Under the pieces are notes generated by a model, which made no database searches, was not told the DNA's origin, and worked only from the letters and a program-made list of their open reading frames with translations. DNA of 64,000 bases, taken from NCBI GenBank assembly GCA_947460595.1, contig CANHGS010000001.1, forward strand, positions 422,080 to 486,079. Reading direction: 5' to 3'. Below are positions 42,091 through 51,787 of the stretch, one piece after another (the first letter of the stretch is position 1; each line of letters opens with the position of its first letter). The position numbers were made by a program, and so were the translations under genes. This DNA comes from Bacteroidota bacterium (GTDB lineage Bacteria > Bacteroidota > Bacteroidia > Chitinophagales > Chitinophagaceae).

Positions 42091-43896
42091 ATGGTAAAAA
42101 AGTATTTGATTAAGGCGGCTATTTTTTTGACAATTATTTTTTATTCATCAAGTTTATTCTCTCAAAAAAATAATATTCCTTACTGGAATTCTAATACACA
42201 ATTATTGCCATTTAGAATGGTTCCAATAATCTCTAAAATTGATTATTTAGATTTAGATAATGATGGAGACCCAGACATCATTAAGGCAATGTTGAATGAC
42301 TCAATTCCCATTCTTTGGATAGACGATGACGACGATATGAAGCTGGGAGCCCATGAAGGAGATACCGATAATGATTGTTTGTTAATTGACAAGAACAGAG
42401 ATGGCATATTTGCTGGCCCCTTTGACTTTAGTATTGATTGGATTGATGAAGACCATGATGGTAAAGCAGATATTCAATTAATAGTAAATAATGCAGGAAC
42501 AAAAGTTAGAAATTATTTTGATTGGGGTGCCGATTTTATGTATGTGTTGGATGTAGACAAAGACCAAATAATGCATTTTATAGATTGGAATAAAATTATG
42601 ATGAGGGCTTGGGAACATTATGGCCATGCTAATTTTTACAAAGATTATAGCGGAAATACTACCTTTCTAAAAATGCATGCTTCCAGTTTTAGAATCAGCG
42701 ATCTAAGGTATAATTGGGAGAACCCATTTATTTTTTATGATACAGACAAGGATGGGCTAACAGAATGGGCCATACGACTTGTTGATACCCCTGAATTCAG
42801 GGATAAAATGGATAATGCCAAAAACGGGTTTGGAAATATTGATTCAAATTTTGATGTAAAATTCACCAAGAAAATTGATTATGCTGCTATTACTTGGGAC
42901 TTGGATAATGATAATAGCGCAGGAAATGAATTTGATTTTGATATGAGTTTGCTGTTTAAGGGCAAAGGATTTGCTTATGAAGACCAAGGCCATCAATTCA
43001 AAGGATTGAGAGGTCTTTCAGCTGCAAATAGTTTTATGAACGATAGCCGTTGGCGTAATATTGATACCCTTTTTTATCCTGATAGAGATACGGCCTATCA
43101 AATGATTTTCAAAAAAGGAGATTGGCAGCAGTGCAGGTTAATAGTTGATGAAGATGATGATTGCAATAGATGGGAAAGAGTTGAATTTTATGATCCGCTT
43201 GATTTTTGGAAAACAGGGATAGAGGGCGGAGGACTTGATAATAATGGACAGGCTGATGCAATAGGGGACCGGGGTGAATTTGATATGGATAATTCAGGAA
43301 AGGGGAGATTGTACATTGGTACTTTTGATGGACGAATTCATTTATATGGAGCAGAATGGGGAGGGTGGCGAATAGATCAAACTGCATTTTCCTACCAAGG
43401 ATTTGGAGGGTTTTATGAAAAATGGAATCGGAAAAGATTACAGTTAATACCTGAAAAATTTGCAAGTGTAAAATATGAAGACACTAATGGAAATGGTTTT
43501 ATAGATCAAATACGCTATGATCTAGATGGCGATCATATATTTGAAGATTCGGTTTCTCTTATCAAAATGAATATAGACGAAAAACAGTCAGTTATTGAAA
43601 CAGCCAATATGCGCTTTACAGATTATTCAACGCTTTTCAAAACTATTACCAATAAAAATTGGAATCGGGCCTTGCAAGCCTTAAAAGTTGCTGAAAAGTA
43701 TAGCATAAATACCTATTGGTATTCATTTTATAAACAGCCACATTCTTTGCAAGAGAAATATGATTATTCTTTTTGGCTTAATTTTTATATTTATCAAGAC
43801 CTTAGATATCAAGCTCGTGTTAATAGTAACCTGGAGCTAGAAAAAAAAGTTAACCAAGCCTATTATTCAGGAAACTGGTCTGTTTTATTGCAATAA
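42091..43896 (+). CDS. Secreted protein of unknown function with Asp-rich calcium-loop repeats
   Basis: I do not recognise this family. The 601-residue product begins with a signal peptide (MVKKYLIKAAIFLTIIFYSS). ATG at 42091, one base after the sulfatase stop, fits better than a start inside that gene. The mature part carries at least six Asp-rich loops resembling EF-hand or dockerin calcium sites: DLDNDGDPD (~54-62), DEDHDGKAD (~119-127), DTDKDG (~217-222), DLDND (~270-274), DTNGNG (~464-469) and DLDGD (~477-481). Aromatic-rich segments include WGGWRIDQTAFSYQGFGGFY near 423-442. It is embedded between the sulfatase and the second heparinase, so it probably binds or degrades the same glycan. 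An enzyme role is possible but not shown. Confidence 0.7.
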   Translation: MVKKYLIKAAIFLTIIFYSSSLFSQKNNIPYWNSNTQLLPFRMVPIISKIDYLDLDNDGDPDIIKAMLNDSIPILWIDDDDDMKLGAHEGDTDNDCLLIDKNRDGIFAGPFDFSIDWIDEDHDGKADIQLIVNNAGTKVRNYFDWGADFMYVLDVDKDQIMHFIDWNKIMMRAWEHYGHANFYKDYSGNTTFLKMHASSFRISDLRYNWENPFIFYDTDKDGLTEWAIRLVDTPEFRDKMDNAKNGFGNIDSNFDVKFTKKIDYAAITWDLDNDNSAGNEFDFDMSLLFKGKGFAYEDQGHQFKGLRGLSAANSFMNDSRWRNIDTLFYPDRDTAYQMIFKKGDWQQCRLIVDEDDDCNRWERVEFYDPLDFWKTGIEGGGLDNNGQADAIGDRGEFDMDNSGKGRLYIGTFDGRIHLYGAEWGGWRIDQTAFSYQGFGGFYEKWNRKRLQLIPEKFASVKYEDTNGNGFIDQIRYDLDGDHIFEDSVSLIKMNIDEKQSVIETANMRFTDYSTLFKTITNKNWNRALQALKVAEKYSINTYWYSFYKQPHSLQEKYDYSFWLNFYIYQDLRYQARVNSNLELEKKVNQAYYSGNWSVLLQ

Positions 43897-43906
43897 GAAT
43901 ATAAAG

Positions 43907-45841
43907 ATGCTCACAAGAAAAATTATCGTTAAGTATATTTTATTTTTTCTACTGCTCAATTACAGTTTGGCATCCAATTGCCAACCATCTTATACAAGCT
44001 ATGAGCCAGTGAGTTCCTCAATGATAAGAGCTTGTTTAGATGCTTCTACAGTTAAAAATATTCATCCAAGATTATTTTTTTCGAATGCCGATATTGCTAG
44101 AGTCAAACTGTTGAATCAAAAGGGCGATTTGTTAATTAGAATAGGCTATAAACAATATCTAAAAGAAGCAAATGACCTATTGAAACAGCCATTGCTAAAT
44201 TATTTTTTAGACGAGGCTAATCTGAGAGTGCCTTCTATGCACAAGTTTGCTAGTCAGTTGCCCTCATTAGTGATGATGTACCAACTCACTGGGGATACTG
44301 TTTATGCTAGGAGAATTATCAATCAATTTACAAAAATGAGTGAGTTTCCAGATTGGGGAGCTAATAGACATTTTTTAGATAGTGGTATTGGGGGTTTTGA
44401 TTTTGCTTTTGCCTATGATGCGCTTTACAGTTTTCTGAATAAGGAAGAAAAAAAGATGATGAAAGATGCTGTAAGCAAGTATGTTTTATTGCCAGGAAAA
44501 CAACAATTACAAAAGAAAATATGGTGGTCAACGGCAAATCATAACTGGAATGGAATCTGTAACGGGGGCCTCATTATGGCTGCATTAGCAATGTACGAAG
44601 ATGATCCTCAGGAAATGAGTGAAATCATTGCTTTGGCTATTAATGCGCTTCCTAAGTATATTCAATCATTTGAGCCCGATGGTCAAAGTGAAGAAGGTTT
44701 AATGTACTGGGGCTATGGCCTAATGTACACCACCATTGCTATAGAGAGCATGCAAAGAGTTTTAGGAACCGCATTTGGATTAGACCAAATGTTGGGATTC
44801 AAAAAAACTGGTTGGTTTCCTACTTATGTTTCTGGTCCTGTAACAAGTTTAAATATTGGTGACGATCCTTTAAAAAATGGAATCATTAAATCCTTTTTTT
44901 GGTTTGCCAAAAATTACAACGATACTGCTTTAGCTACAAAGCAATATGAAGTTTGTAAGGTATCCAATACCATGAATTGGATGGATATGATCTACTATGA
45001 TCCAAATATGGTTAAATCATCCTCTTTAACTAGAACGCTCTCACTGGAAAATTATATACATGGTATTGACATTATGACATTGAGAGATAGTTGGGATAAA
45101 AACGCAGTATTTGTATCAATGCATGGCGGCAATAATTTTGCCAATCACGGACATCTAGACGCAGGTAGTTTTGATATTCAGGCTTTGGGTCAAGTTTGGG
45201 CATATGGTAATCTTGGTAGTGATAATTATACCTATCCTGGTTATTTTTCTAAAACCAGCTTACCTACTTATACAGGGATTGATTCGCCACAAACTGCTCC
45301 AGGGCGATGGCATTTTTATAGACTTAGGGCCGAAGGAAAAAATTGTTTAGTCTTTAATCCCTCTGCTAGTCCGGATCAGAACGAAAGAGGTACAGCAAAT
45401 TTGCAAAGTCAGCTGGTAGGAGTTAATGAAAGTTCTTATACATTAGATCTTGCTAATTGCTATTCCCGTGATGTTATTTCTTATTCTAGGAAAATTCAAT
45501 TAAACAAGAGAACGTCTATTATTACTGTGGAGGATAATTTTGTTTCAAAATCTAAAGCTACAGTTTGGTGGTCAATGCATACTAAAGCAAAAATTGAATT
45601 AGTATCGGAAGGGAAATCTGCGTTGTTGAAATTAAATGGCAAACAGATGGTAGTGACTATTAAGAGTCCTAGTAATGCTAGTTTTCAAATACTAGGGGCG
45701 TCCTATCTGCCCGGAGAAACATTCCCGTTCACCAAAAATTCAATAAATCAAGGATTTAAGAAATTGGTAATCAATTTGGAAGGTAAAACAACAGAAAAAA
45801 TTGAAGTAATATTTACACCTCAATATTTTTATAAAATTTAA
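43907..45841 (+). CDS. Heparinase II/III-like secreted protein, second copy
   Basis: Paralogue of the first heparinase-like protein, 644 residues. The N terminus is a hydrophobic signal (ILFFLLLNYSLASNC; a lipobox with Cys25 is possible), without the Pro/Gly linker. The alpha-barrel domain keeps HPRLFFSNADIARVK, PDWGANRHFLDSGI and YWGYG, but the position of His234 in the first copy is Asn219 here (NWNGICNGG). The beta-domain motif GGNNFANHGHLDAGSF is conserved. The two copies probably cut different linkages or one is a variant of the catalytic arrangement. Eleven bases separate it from the upstream gene. Confidence 0.85.
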   Translation: MLTRKIIVKYILFFLLLNYSLASNCQPSYTSYEPVSSSMIRACLDASTVKNIHPRLFFSNADIARVKLLNQKGDLLIRIGYKQYLKEANDLLKQPLLNYFLDEANLRVPSMHKFASQLPSLVMMYQLTGDTVYARRIINQFTKMSEFPDWGANRHFLDSGIGGFDFAFAYDALYSFLNKEEKKMMKDAVSKYVLLPGKQQLQKKIWWSTANHNWNGICNGGLIMAALAMYEDDPQEMSEIIALAINALPKYIQSFEPDGQSEEGLMYWGYGLMYTTIAIESMQRVLGTAFGLDQMLGFKKTGWFPTYVSGPVTSLNIGDDPLKNGIIKSFFWFAKNYNDTALATKQYEVCKVSNTMNWMDMIYYDPNMVKSSSLTRTLSLENYIHGIDIMTLRDSWDKNAVFVSMHGGNNFANHGHLDAGSFDIQALGQVWAYGNLGSDNYTYPGYFSKTSLPTYTGIDSPQTAPGRWHFYRLRAEGKNCLVFNPSASPDQNERGTANLQSQLVGVNESSYTLDLANCYSRDVISYSRKIQLNKRTSIITVEDNFVSKSKATVWWSMHTKAKIELVSEGKSALLKLNGKQMVVTIKSPSNASFQILGASYLPGETFPFTKNSINQGFKKLVINLEGKTTEKIEVIFTPQYFYKI

Positions 45842-45853
45842 AATAATTGAATT

Positions 45854-47824
45854 ATGTTCCCCTTAAAGTTTCGTTTTTTTCAATTGAATATACAATATGT
45901 GGTATCCTTAATGATTGTATGTTGCATTACTTGCCAATATTGTTTTGCACAATTGGAACCTGCTGGCATTTTCGGGAACAATGCCATATTTCAACAAAAG
46001 GTAAAACTGCCTATTTGGGGTAAAGCAAGCGCTGGGGCAATAGTTACTGTTTCATTTGCTGCCTATCAAAAACAGGTAACGGCGGATGAGAAAGGAAATT
46101 GGACCTTATTTCTACCTGCCATGAAAGCCGATGGGAAAAGTCATCAACTTCAAATTGAATCAGAAGGAAAAAAAAATATATTCACTAATATCCTTCTAGG
46201 AGAAGTGTGGTTAGCTTCTGGCCAGTCTAATATGGCCTATCTAACTAGTAGTGATTTATTGAATAAAGAAACAGAAATAAAAAATGCAAACTTTCCTAAT
46301 ATACGATTTAGAATTGTTGATAATAATACATCAATCATTCCACTAGATAATATGACTTCTAGAGAGTGGAAAGTATGTAACCCGAAAAATGTGCTTGATT
46401 TTTCAGCAGTTGCTTATTTTTTTGCACGTTCATTACATATTGATAAAAAGGTTCCTGTTGGTATTATAGTTTCTGCAAAAGGGGCTACAAGTATTGAATC
46501 CTGGATGAGTAAAGAGAGTTTATTGACTCAGAATGAATTTAAAGAAGCGTTACAAAAAAGAGACGAAGATTCTTCACATTGGAAGAATTTTGTTATCAAT
46601 AGTAATAAAGCAAATGTGGATAGAGAAACTATTGCAAGAACCTCTTTTAAGGGCATTGAATTAGGTATTCATAAAATTGATTTTAATGATGCTGATTGGC
46701 GTAAAACATTGTTTCCGTTGAGTAGCGAAAAAATGGGGTATCCCTCTTTTTGGGGTATCATATGGATAAGAAAAACTTTTCAAATTAACGACCCCCAAGC
46801 TATTAAGTCATGGGTCTTAACGCTCCCTTTGCGTGACCAAAATGATATTGTTTACTTAAATGAAAAAGAAATAGCAATAGGTGTTTCCAAAGCCAAATCA
46901 AATTCAATTGATATACCATCAAATCTTTTGAAATCAGGAAAAAATGTCTTAACAATAAGAATGTATGTTAACTGGGGTATTGCCGATGTGGGGGATAGAA
47001 CATCAAACTGTTTTTTAAAAGCACTAGATGGGGATCAAATAGACTTATCAGGCTTTTGGACACACCATAATAAAATTGAGCCTGATGTAGCACAGTGGCA
47101 GGGCTATTACAATAAAGAGACGGTTAATTTTAATTCCATGATCTACCCTTTAATACCATTTAGTATTAAAGGATTTCTGTGGTATCAAGGTGAAAACAAT
47201 GCTAGTAAAGCAAAACAGTACCAAAGCCTGATGCCGTTAATGATTAATAACTGGCGATCACTTTGGCAAAATGCTGAACTACCCTTTCTATTTGTTCAAT
47301 TAGCCAATTATAAACAACGTTCTTCCGTTCCACTATCAAATGATGCATGGGCAGAGCTAAGAGATGCACAACAAAAAACATTAGAAAATACAAAACATGT
47401 TGCACTTGCCTCTGCGATTGATATTGGCGACGAATTCAATATTCACCCTAATAACAAGCAAGAAGTAGGGAGGCGCCTGTATGAGGCTGCAAAAGAAATA
47501 GCCTACAAACAGCATGTAGTAGGTATGGGCCCCCTTTTCAAAGATGCAAGCTATGATGGACAAAAAGTGGCTGTATCGTTTAGAAATGCACCTAATGGAT
47601 TTGCATTAAAAGGCGGCTCTCTTGACACTTGTTTTGCACTATTAGATGAAAATGGCCAATGGCATTGGACCACTGCGGAAATTGTTGGAAAAAAAATAGT
47701 ATTAAACGTTAAGGACATAAAAAAACCTATGAGAATCCAGTATGCTTGGCAATCAAATCCTTCAGCCCCTTTGTATAATCAAGAAGGATTACCTATGTTT
47801 CCTTTTAACGAAAAAATAAACTAA
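45854..47824 (+). CDS. Sialate O-acetylesterase-like protein (SGNH hydrolase family)
   Basis: Predicted secreted esterase that removes O-acetyl groups from sugars, 656 residues. A signal segment spans ~15-33. The SGNH nucleophile motif GQSNM lies at 123-127 (Ser125) in LGEVWLASGQSNM, and the family segment WYQGENNASKAKQYQSLMP follows in the second half. A His in FNIHPNNKQEVGRRL is the probable catalytic base. Between them lies a beta-sandwich insert (WRKTLFPL, IWIRKTFQI) like the jelly-roll domain of GH2-type proteins, as in other members. Acetyl removal would precede lyase or glycosidase attack on the PUL substrate. Confidence 0.88.
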   Translation: MFPLKFRFFQLNIQYVVSLMIVCCITCQYCFAQLEPAGIFGNNAIFQQKVKLPIWGKASAGAIVTVSFAAYQKQVTADEKGNWTLFLPAMKADGKSHQLQIESEGKKNIFTNILLGEVWLASGQSNMAYLTSSDLLNKETEIKNANFPNIRFRIVDNNTSIIPLDNMTSREWKVCNPKNVLDFSAVAYFFARSLHIDKKVPVGIIVSAKGATSIESWMSKESLLTQNEFKEALQKRDEDSSHWKNFVINSNKANVDRETIARTSFKGIELGIHKIDFNDADWRKTLFPLSSEKMGYPSFWGIIWIRKTFQINDPQAIKSWVLTLPLRDQNDIVYLNEKEIAIGVSKAKSNSIDIPSNLLKSGKNVLTIRMYVNWGIADVGDRTSNCFLKALDGDQIDLSGFWTHHNKIEPDVAQWQGYYNKETVNFNSMIYPLIPFSIKGFLWYQGENNASKAKQYQSLMPLMINNWRSLWQNAELPFLFVQLANYKQRSSVPLSNDAWAELRDAQQKTLENTKHVALASAIDIGDEFNIHPNNKQEVGRRLYEAAKEIAYKQHVVGMGPLFKDASYDGQKVAVSFRNAPNGFALKGGSLDTCFALLDENGQWHWTTAEIVGKKIVLNVKDIKKPMRIQYAWQSNPSAPLYNQEGLPMFPFNEKIN

Positions 47825-47914
47825 TGATTTTTGATGGCTTTTAAATTGCCATTTTCAGAACTAAACTGTTGTACAGAATTCCTACAAACTATTTAACTAT
47901 TAAAACTTGATTTC

Positions 47915-50776
47915 ATGAAAAATAATTCTTATAAACTTAAATACATCCTTTCAAGTTCTTTATTGTTAGCATCAATTATAGTACATGCTCAATATAAACC
48001 CAACTTTGGATTAACACAAACGCAGCCAGACAATACCATGCCTGTAGGTATTGGTAGACCTGAAATACCCATCAGGAAAGCAAAACATAATCCAGTTACC
48101 CTTTTGTATAAAAATAAGCAGAACGATTATGTTCTAAAAAATGGTTGGGAAATGACTGATGGCAATTCAGTTATTGCCAATGGACAATCTATTTTTAGTA
48201 GAAACTATTCAACCAACAACTGGTATAATGCTACAGTACCAGGAACAGTGCTAACTACCTTAGTTCAGCAAGGTGTATATCCTGATCCCTATTTGGGCTT
48301 GAATAACCTTTCTATTCCAGATAGTTTATGCCGAAAAGACTGGTGGTATCGAATCAGTTTTGCTAGTCCCCTAGAAGCTGTTGAGAAAAATACTTGGCTG
48401 CAATTTGACGGAATCAATTATAAGGCAGATGTATGGCTAAATGGAAATCTTGTTGGTTCAATTAATGGTGCATTTTCAAGGGGCAATTTTAATATCAGCA
48501 AATACTTGCATAAAAAGGAAAAAAATATTCTTGCCGTTCATATTCTTCCGCCACCTAATCCTGGTATCCCACACGAGCAATCGGCCAGTGCAGGTGCTGG
48601 ACCCAACGGTGGTAGTCTTGCATTAGATGGACCAACTTTTATTGCTTCAGAAGGATGGGATTGGATGCCTGGCATTAGAGATAGAAATATGGGCATCTGG
48701 CAAAACGTATCCCTTCATTTTACGGGAGCTATTACTATTCAAGACCCTCAAGTAATTACTGATTTACCGCTTCCAGATACTAGTTCGGCAAAATTAACAA
48801 TCAAAGCCTTAGTTACAAATCATTCATCAGTCATTAAAAAATGTACTGTTCAGGGTAGGATAGGTTCTTTGAATTTTTCATTGCCTGTCAATTTAATGCC
48901 CGGCGAACAGAAAATAGTACAACTCTCACCTGATAATAACCCTTCATTACAGCTTCAACACCCAAAACTATGGTGGCCAAATGGATATGGAAGTCAAAAC
49001 TTATATGATTTGAAACTTTCAGTTGCAGAAGGTCAAAATTTTATTTCAGATGAAAAAAATATTCGATTTGGCGTTCGTGAATTTTCTTATGAATTAATGG
49101 TAAATGCTCCAAGTAAAAAGGAATGGCGCATTAGTTATCAGCCCACCAATGCCATGGAGGGTAAACCCCTTTTCGATAATATTAATCGCGTAAAAGTGGC
49201 AGGGGGATTTACTATTCCAAGTATCTATGCGGGAGTTGATGAAAAACAGTTTGAAACTATTCCAGATTCAAATAATCCCTATTTGGTGGTTAACGTAAAT
49301 GGTCAGAAAATCTTTTGTAAAGGAGGTAATTGGGGAATGGATGATGCAATGAAACGGGTTGAAAGAGAAAGGTTGGAACCAGCTTTTCGATTACATAAAG
49401 AGGCAAATTACAATATGGTCAGAAATTGGACAGGAGAATGTACAGAGGAAGTTTTTTATGAACTAGCTGACGAATATGGGATGTTGGTTTGGAATGATTT
49501 CTGGATGTCAACAGAAGGATATAATGTACCACCAAATAATGATCAACTCACACTTGATAATATAACAGAAGTTGTAAAAAGATTCCGTAACCATGCCTCT
49601 ATTGCCATTTGGTGTCCGCGGAATGAAGGATATGCACCTGTTAGTATGGAGCAGAAAATTTCTGAGATCTTAGCAACAGAAGATGGTACCAGGCACTATA
49701 ATGGAAATTCACGTGAAATGAATCTTAGGCAAAGTGGTGCCTGGAGGTATATCAATAATCCGGCCGAATATTTTACTAAGAACGTAGATGGATTTACTAC
49801 CGAAATTGGAACCTTTTCTATTCCAACAGCTAGTACTATCCAGAAGTTTATAAAAAAAGAAGATCAATGGCCAATCAATGATGTTTGGAACTACCATGAT
49901 CTTCATTCTGAAGTTTCTAATCAAAATCTAAAAGGATATTTGAGTGCTGTTGATAGTTTATATGGAAAAGCAATTGGATTGGATGATTTTAATAAAAAAG
50001 TGCAATTGATTAATTATGAAAGCCATCGGGCCATTTTTGAGGCATGGAACAGTAAACTATGGAATAATACCAGTGGTGTTTTATTGTGGATGACACATCC
50101 AGCATGGCCAAGTATGATCTGGCAAACGTATTCATGGGATTTTGAAACGCATGGTTCCTATTATGGTTCAAAAAAAGCATGTGAGCCCTTGCATGTTCAA
50201 ATGAATTTGCATGATCAGAAAGTAATTGTGATCAATAGCGCACTTGAAAGCTACCAAAATCTGAAAGTAATCTTAAAATTGTATGACCTTCAAGGAACAG
50301 CATTCTATACTAAAGTTCAACAAATAAATATTGGCACTAATCAAAAAGTAGCAGCATTTACGCCTGATCTTTCAACTGTAAATTTACCCCCAGTCTATTT
50401 AGCCAGACTAGAAATTGAAAACAATCAAAAAGAGGTTCTAGCTGCAAATGATTATTGGAAAACAAATGCTGCAACTATTAATTATGAAGCCTTTAATCAG
50501 CTTTCTAAAGTTACACTTGTAGGAAAACAAGTTAGTAATCAAAAAGGGATCACTGTATTTGAAATACAAAACAACACTACTACTCCTGCAATAGGCATCA
50601 AATTAAATTTAGTGGATGACAAAGGGGCGATTGTTTTGCCCGCTTATTTCAGTGATGGTTATTTTACGCTTTTGCCGGGCGAGAAAAAAATAGTGCGTGT
50701 TGGATATAATGAGAGTTCAAACAAGTATCAAATAAAAGCGGATGGTTATAATATAAAAACCGGCGTATTATTTTAG
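47915..50776 (+). CDS. Glycoside hydrolase family 2, beta-mannosidase/exo-glucosaminidase-like
   Basis: Exo-acting retaining beta-glycosidase, 953 residues, with a signal peptide (ILSSSLLLASIIVHA). The GH2 jelly-roll, Ig-like and TIM-barrel domains follow in order. The barrel has KGGNWGMDDAMKRV and RNWTGECTEEVFYELADEYGMLVWNDF. The acid/base is Glu571 in IWCPRNEGYA and the nucleophile is probably Glu630 in FTTEIGTFSIPT. GH2 members with these motifs are usually mannosidases or exo-glucosaminidases; the latter typically have Ser-Asp in place of Asn-Glu, so a hexosidase is a better guess than a glucosaminidase. It is the last PUL gene, 90 bases after the esterase, followed by a terminator. Confidence 0.9.
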   Translation: MKNNSYKLKYILSSSLLLASIIVHAQYKPNFGLTQTQPDNTMPVGIGRPEIPIRKAKHNPVTLLYKNKQNDYVLKNGWEMTDGNSVIANGQSIFSRNYSTNNWYNATVPGTVLTTLVQQGVYPDPYLGLNNLSIPDSLCRKDWWYRISFASPLEAVEKNTWLQFDGINYKADVWLNGNLVGSINGAFSRGNFNISKYLHKKEKNILAVHILPPPNPGIPHEQSASAGAGPNGGSLALDGPTFIASEGWDWMPGIRDRNMGIWQNVSLHFTGAITIQDPQVITDLPLPDTSSAKLTIKALVTNHSSVIKKCTVQGRIGSLNFSLPVNLMPGEQKIVQLSPDNNPSLQLQHPKLWWPNGYGSQNLYDLKLSVAEGQNFISDEKNIRFGVREFSYELMVNAPSKKEWRISYQPTNAMEGKPLFDNINRVKVAGGFTIPSIYAGVDEKQFETIPDSNNPYLVVNVNGQKIFCKGGNWGMDDAMKRVERERLEPAFRLHKEANYNMVRNWTGECTEEVFYELADEYGMLVWNDFWMSTEGYNVPPNNDQLTLDNITEVVKRFRNHASIAIWCPRNEGYAPVSMEQKISEILATEDGTRHYNGNSREMNLRQSGAWRYINNPAEYFTKNVDGFTTEIGTFSIPTASTIQKFIKKEDQWPINDVWNYHDLHSEVSNQNLKGYLSAVDSLYGKAIGLDDFNKKVQLINYESHRAIFEAWNSKLWNNTSGVLLWMTHPAWPSMIWQTYSWDFETHGSYYGSKKACEPLHVQMNLHDQKVIVINSALESYQNLKVILKLYDLQGTAFYTKVQQINIGTNQKVAAFTPDLSTVNLPPVYLARLEIENNQKEVLAANDYWKTNAATINYEAFNQLSKVTLVGKQVSNQKGITVFEIQNNTTTPAIGIKLNLVDDKGAIVLPAYFSDGYFTLLPGEKKIVRVGYNESSNKYQIKADGYNIKTGVLF

Positions 50777-50838
50777 GCTAATTTATAAATGCTTTTTATC
50801 AAGCAAGCGATTTTAGCAGATTCGCAATGGTTTAATTT

Positions 50839-50875
50839 GGAGGTGATTTCTATCACCTCCATTTAATTTTCAATT
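50839..50875. terminator. Terminator at the end of the PUL
   Basis: GGAGGTGAT (50839-50847) pairs perfectly with ATCACCTCC (50852-50860) around a 4-base loop, with a T-rich tract after it. It can serve both the plus-strand GH2 gene and the convergent EamA gene. The stem arms equal the Shine-Dalgarno core and the 16S rRNA anti-Shine-Dalgarno tail. Confidence 0.75.
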
Positions 50876-51742
50876 TTTATTGGACAACCAAACCCCCAAT
50901 AAAATAATACACATACAGCCACATTGTGTCAAATTAATTTCCTCTCCAGCCAATAGCCCCCAGAACACGGCCACAAAAGGAATGCCGTAGGTCACTGTTG
51001 AAGCAAATAAGCTACCGGCTCTTTTGGCCAGCATATAATAAATCACGGTGGCTACAGCCGTACCTAGAAGTCCTAACAACATAGAAGCGCCAGTAGATAA
51101 TAACACTTCTTTTGAACTAAGGTCTAGGGAAAAATACCCCGTGAAATATAGGATCACGAAACAGGGGATAATCAAGAACACAAATGCCATGCTGGCAATG
51201 TTTAATGATCCCGCATCTTTTAAATGACGGCCCACCATATTAATATTAATGCCATAGAGTAGGGTAGCCAGTAACACTAAAGATGCGTAAGAGATATTTT
51301 CAAAACTCACTTTCCTCTGAGCTGCAAAAAGTAAACAGAGCCCCACAAAACCTACCAAGACCCCCATGAACTTTTGGCGTTTGGCCTGAAATTGAAAAAA
51401 AGAAACACCAACTATAATAGTAAACAGTGGCGTTAGGGCATTGAGAATCCCAGCTAAGGAAGAATCAATTTCTAGTTCGGCAATACAAAACAAATAAGCG
51501 GGAAAAAAGCTACCAATCAATCCAGAAAGTATAACCAATAAGTATTTCTCCTTGGGGATTTTTCTAAATGCCTCCAGCGCAAATGGCGTCATCACCAGAC
51601 CCGCACTCAGGATGCGGATGGTAGCCACTTGGTAAGGACTCAATGTATGCATCCCGTATTTCATGAGCATAAAGCTGCTGCCCCAGATTAGGGATAGTGC
51701 AGCAAAAATGCCCCAGTTAATCAGTTTAGTATTTGCTTGCAT
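50870..51742 (-). CDS. EamA/DMT-family transporter
   Basis: Inner-membrane exporter with ten predicted helices, 290 residues. I chose ATG at 51742 (MQANTKLINWGIF); the open frame runs far upstream through the mscL gene but is not coding there. Two EamA repeats are visible: the N-terminal ALSLIWGSSFMLMKYGM with the conserved RILSAGLVMTPFAL, and the C-terminal AVATVIYYMLAKRAGSLFASTVTYGIPFVAVFWGLL. The substrate (amino acids, purines or drugs in relatives) cannot be predicted. A terminator-like hairpin lies just upstream of the start on the same strand. Confidence 0.85.
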   Translation of the reverse strand: MQANTKLINWGIFAALSLIWGSSFMLMKYGMHTLSPYQVATIRILSAGLVMTPFALEAFRKIPKEKYLLVILSGLIGSFFPAYLFCIAELEIDSSLAGILNALTPLFTIIVGVSFFQFQAKRQKFMGVLVGFVGLCLLFAAQRKVSFENISYASLVLLATLLYGININMVGRHLKDAGSLNIASMAFVFLIIPCFVILYFTGYFSLDLSSKEVLLSTGASMLLGLLGTAVATVIYYMLAKRAGSLFASTVTYGIPFVAVFWGLLAGEEINLTQCGCMCIILLGVWLSNKN

Positions 51743-51787
51743 GGGTGGCAAAGTTGGGGGTTTTGGCCAGAATCCCATGATGGGGAG

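Noticed and set aside
47833..47858. Weak hairpin (ATGGC/GCCAT) between the esterase and GH2 genes
   Set aside because: Only five base pairs and a short T-run; too weak to call a terminator.
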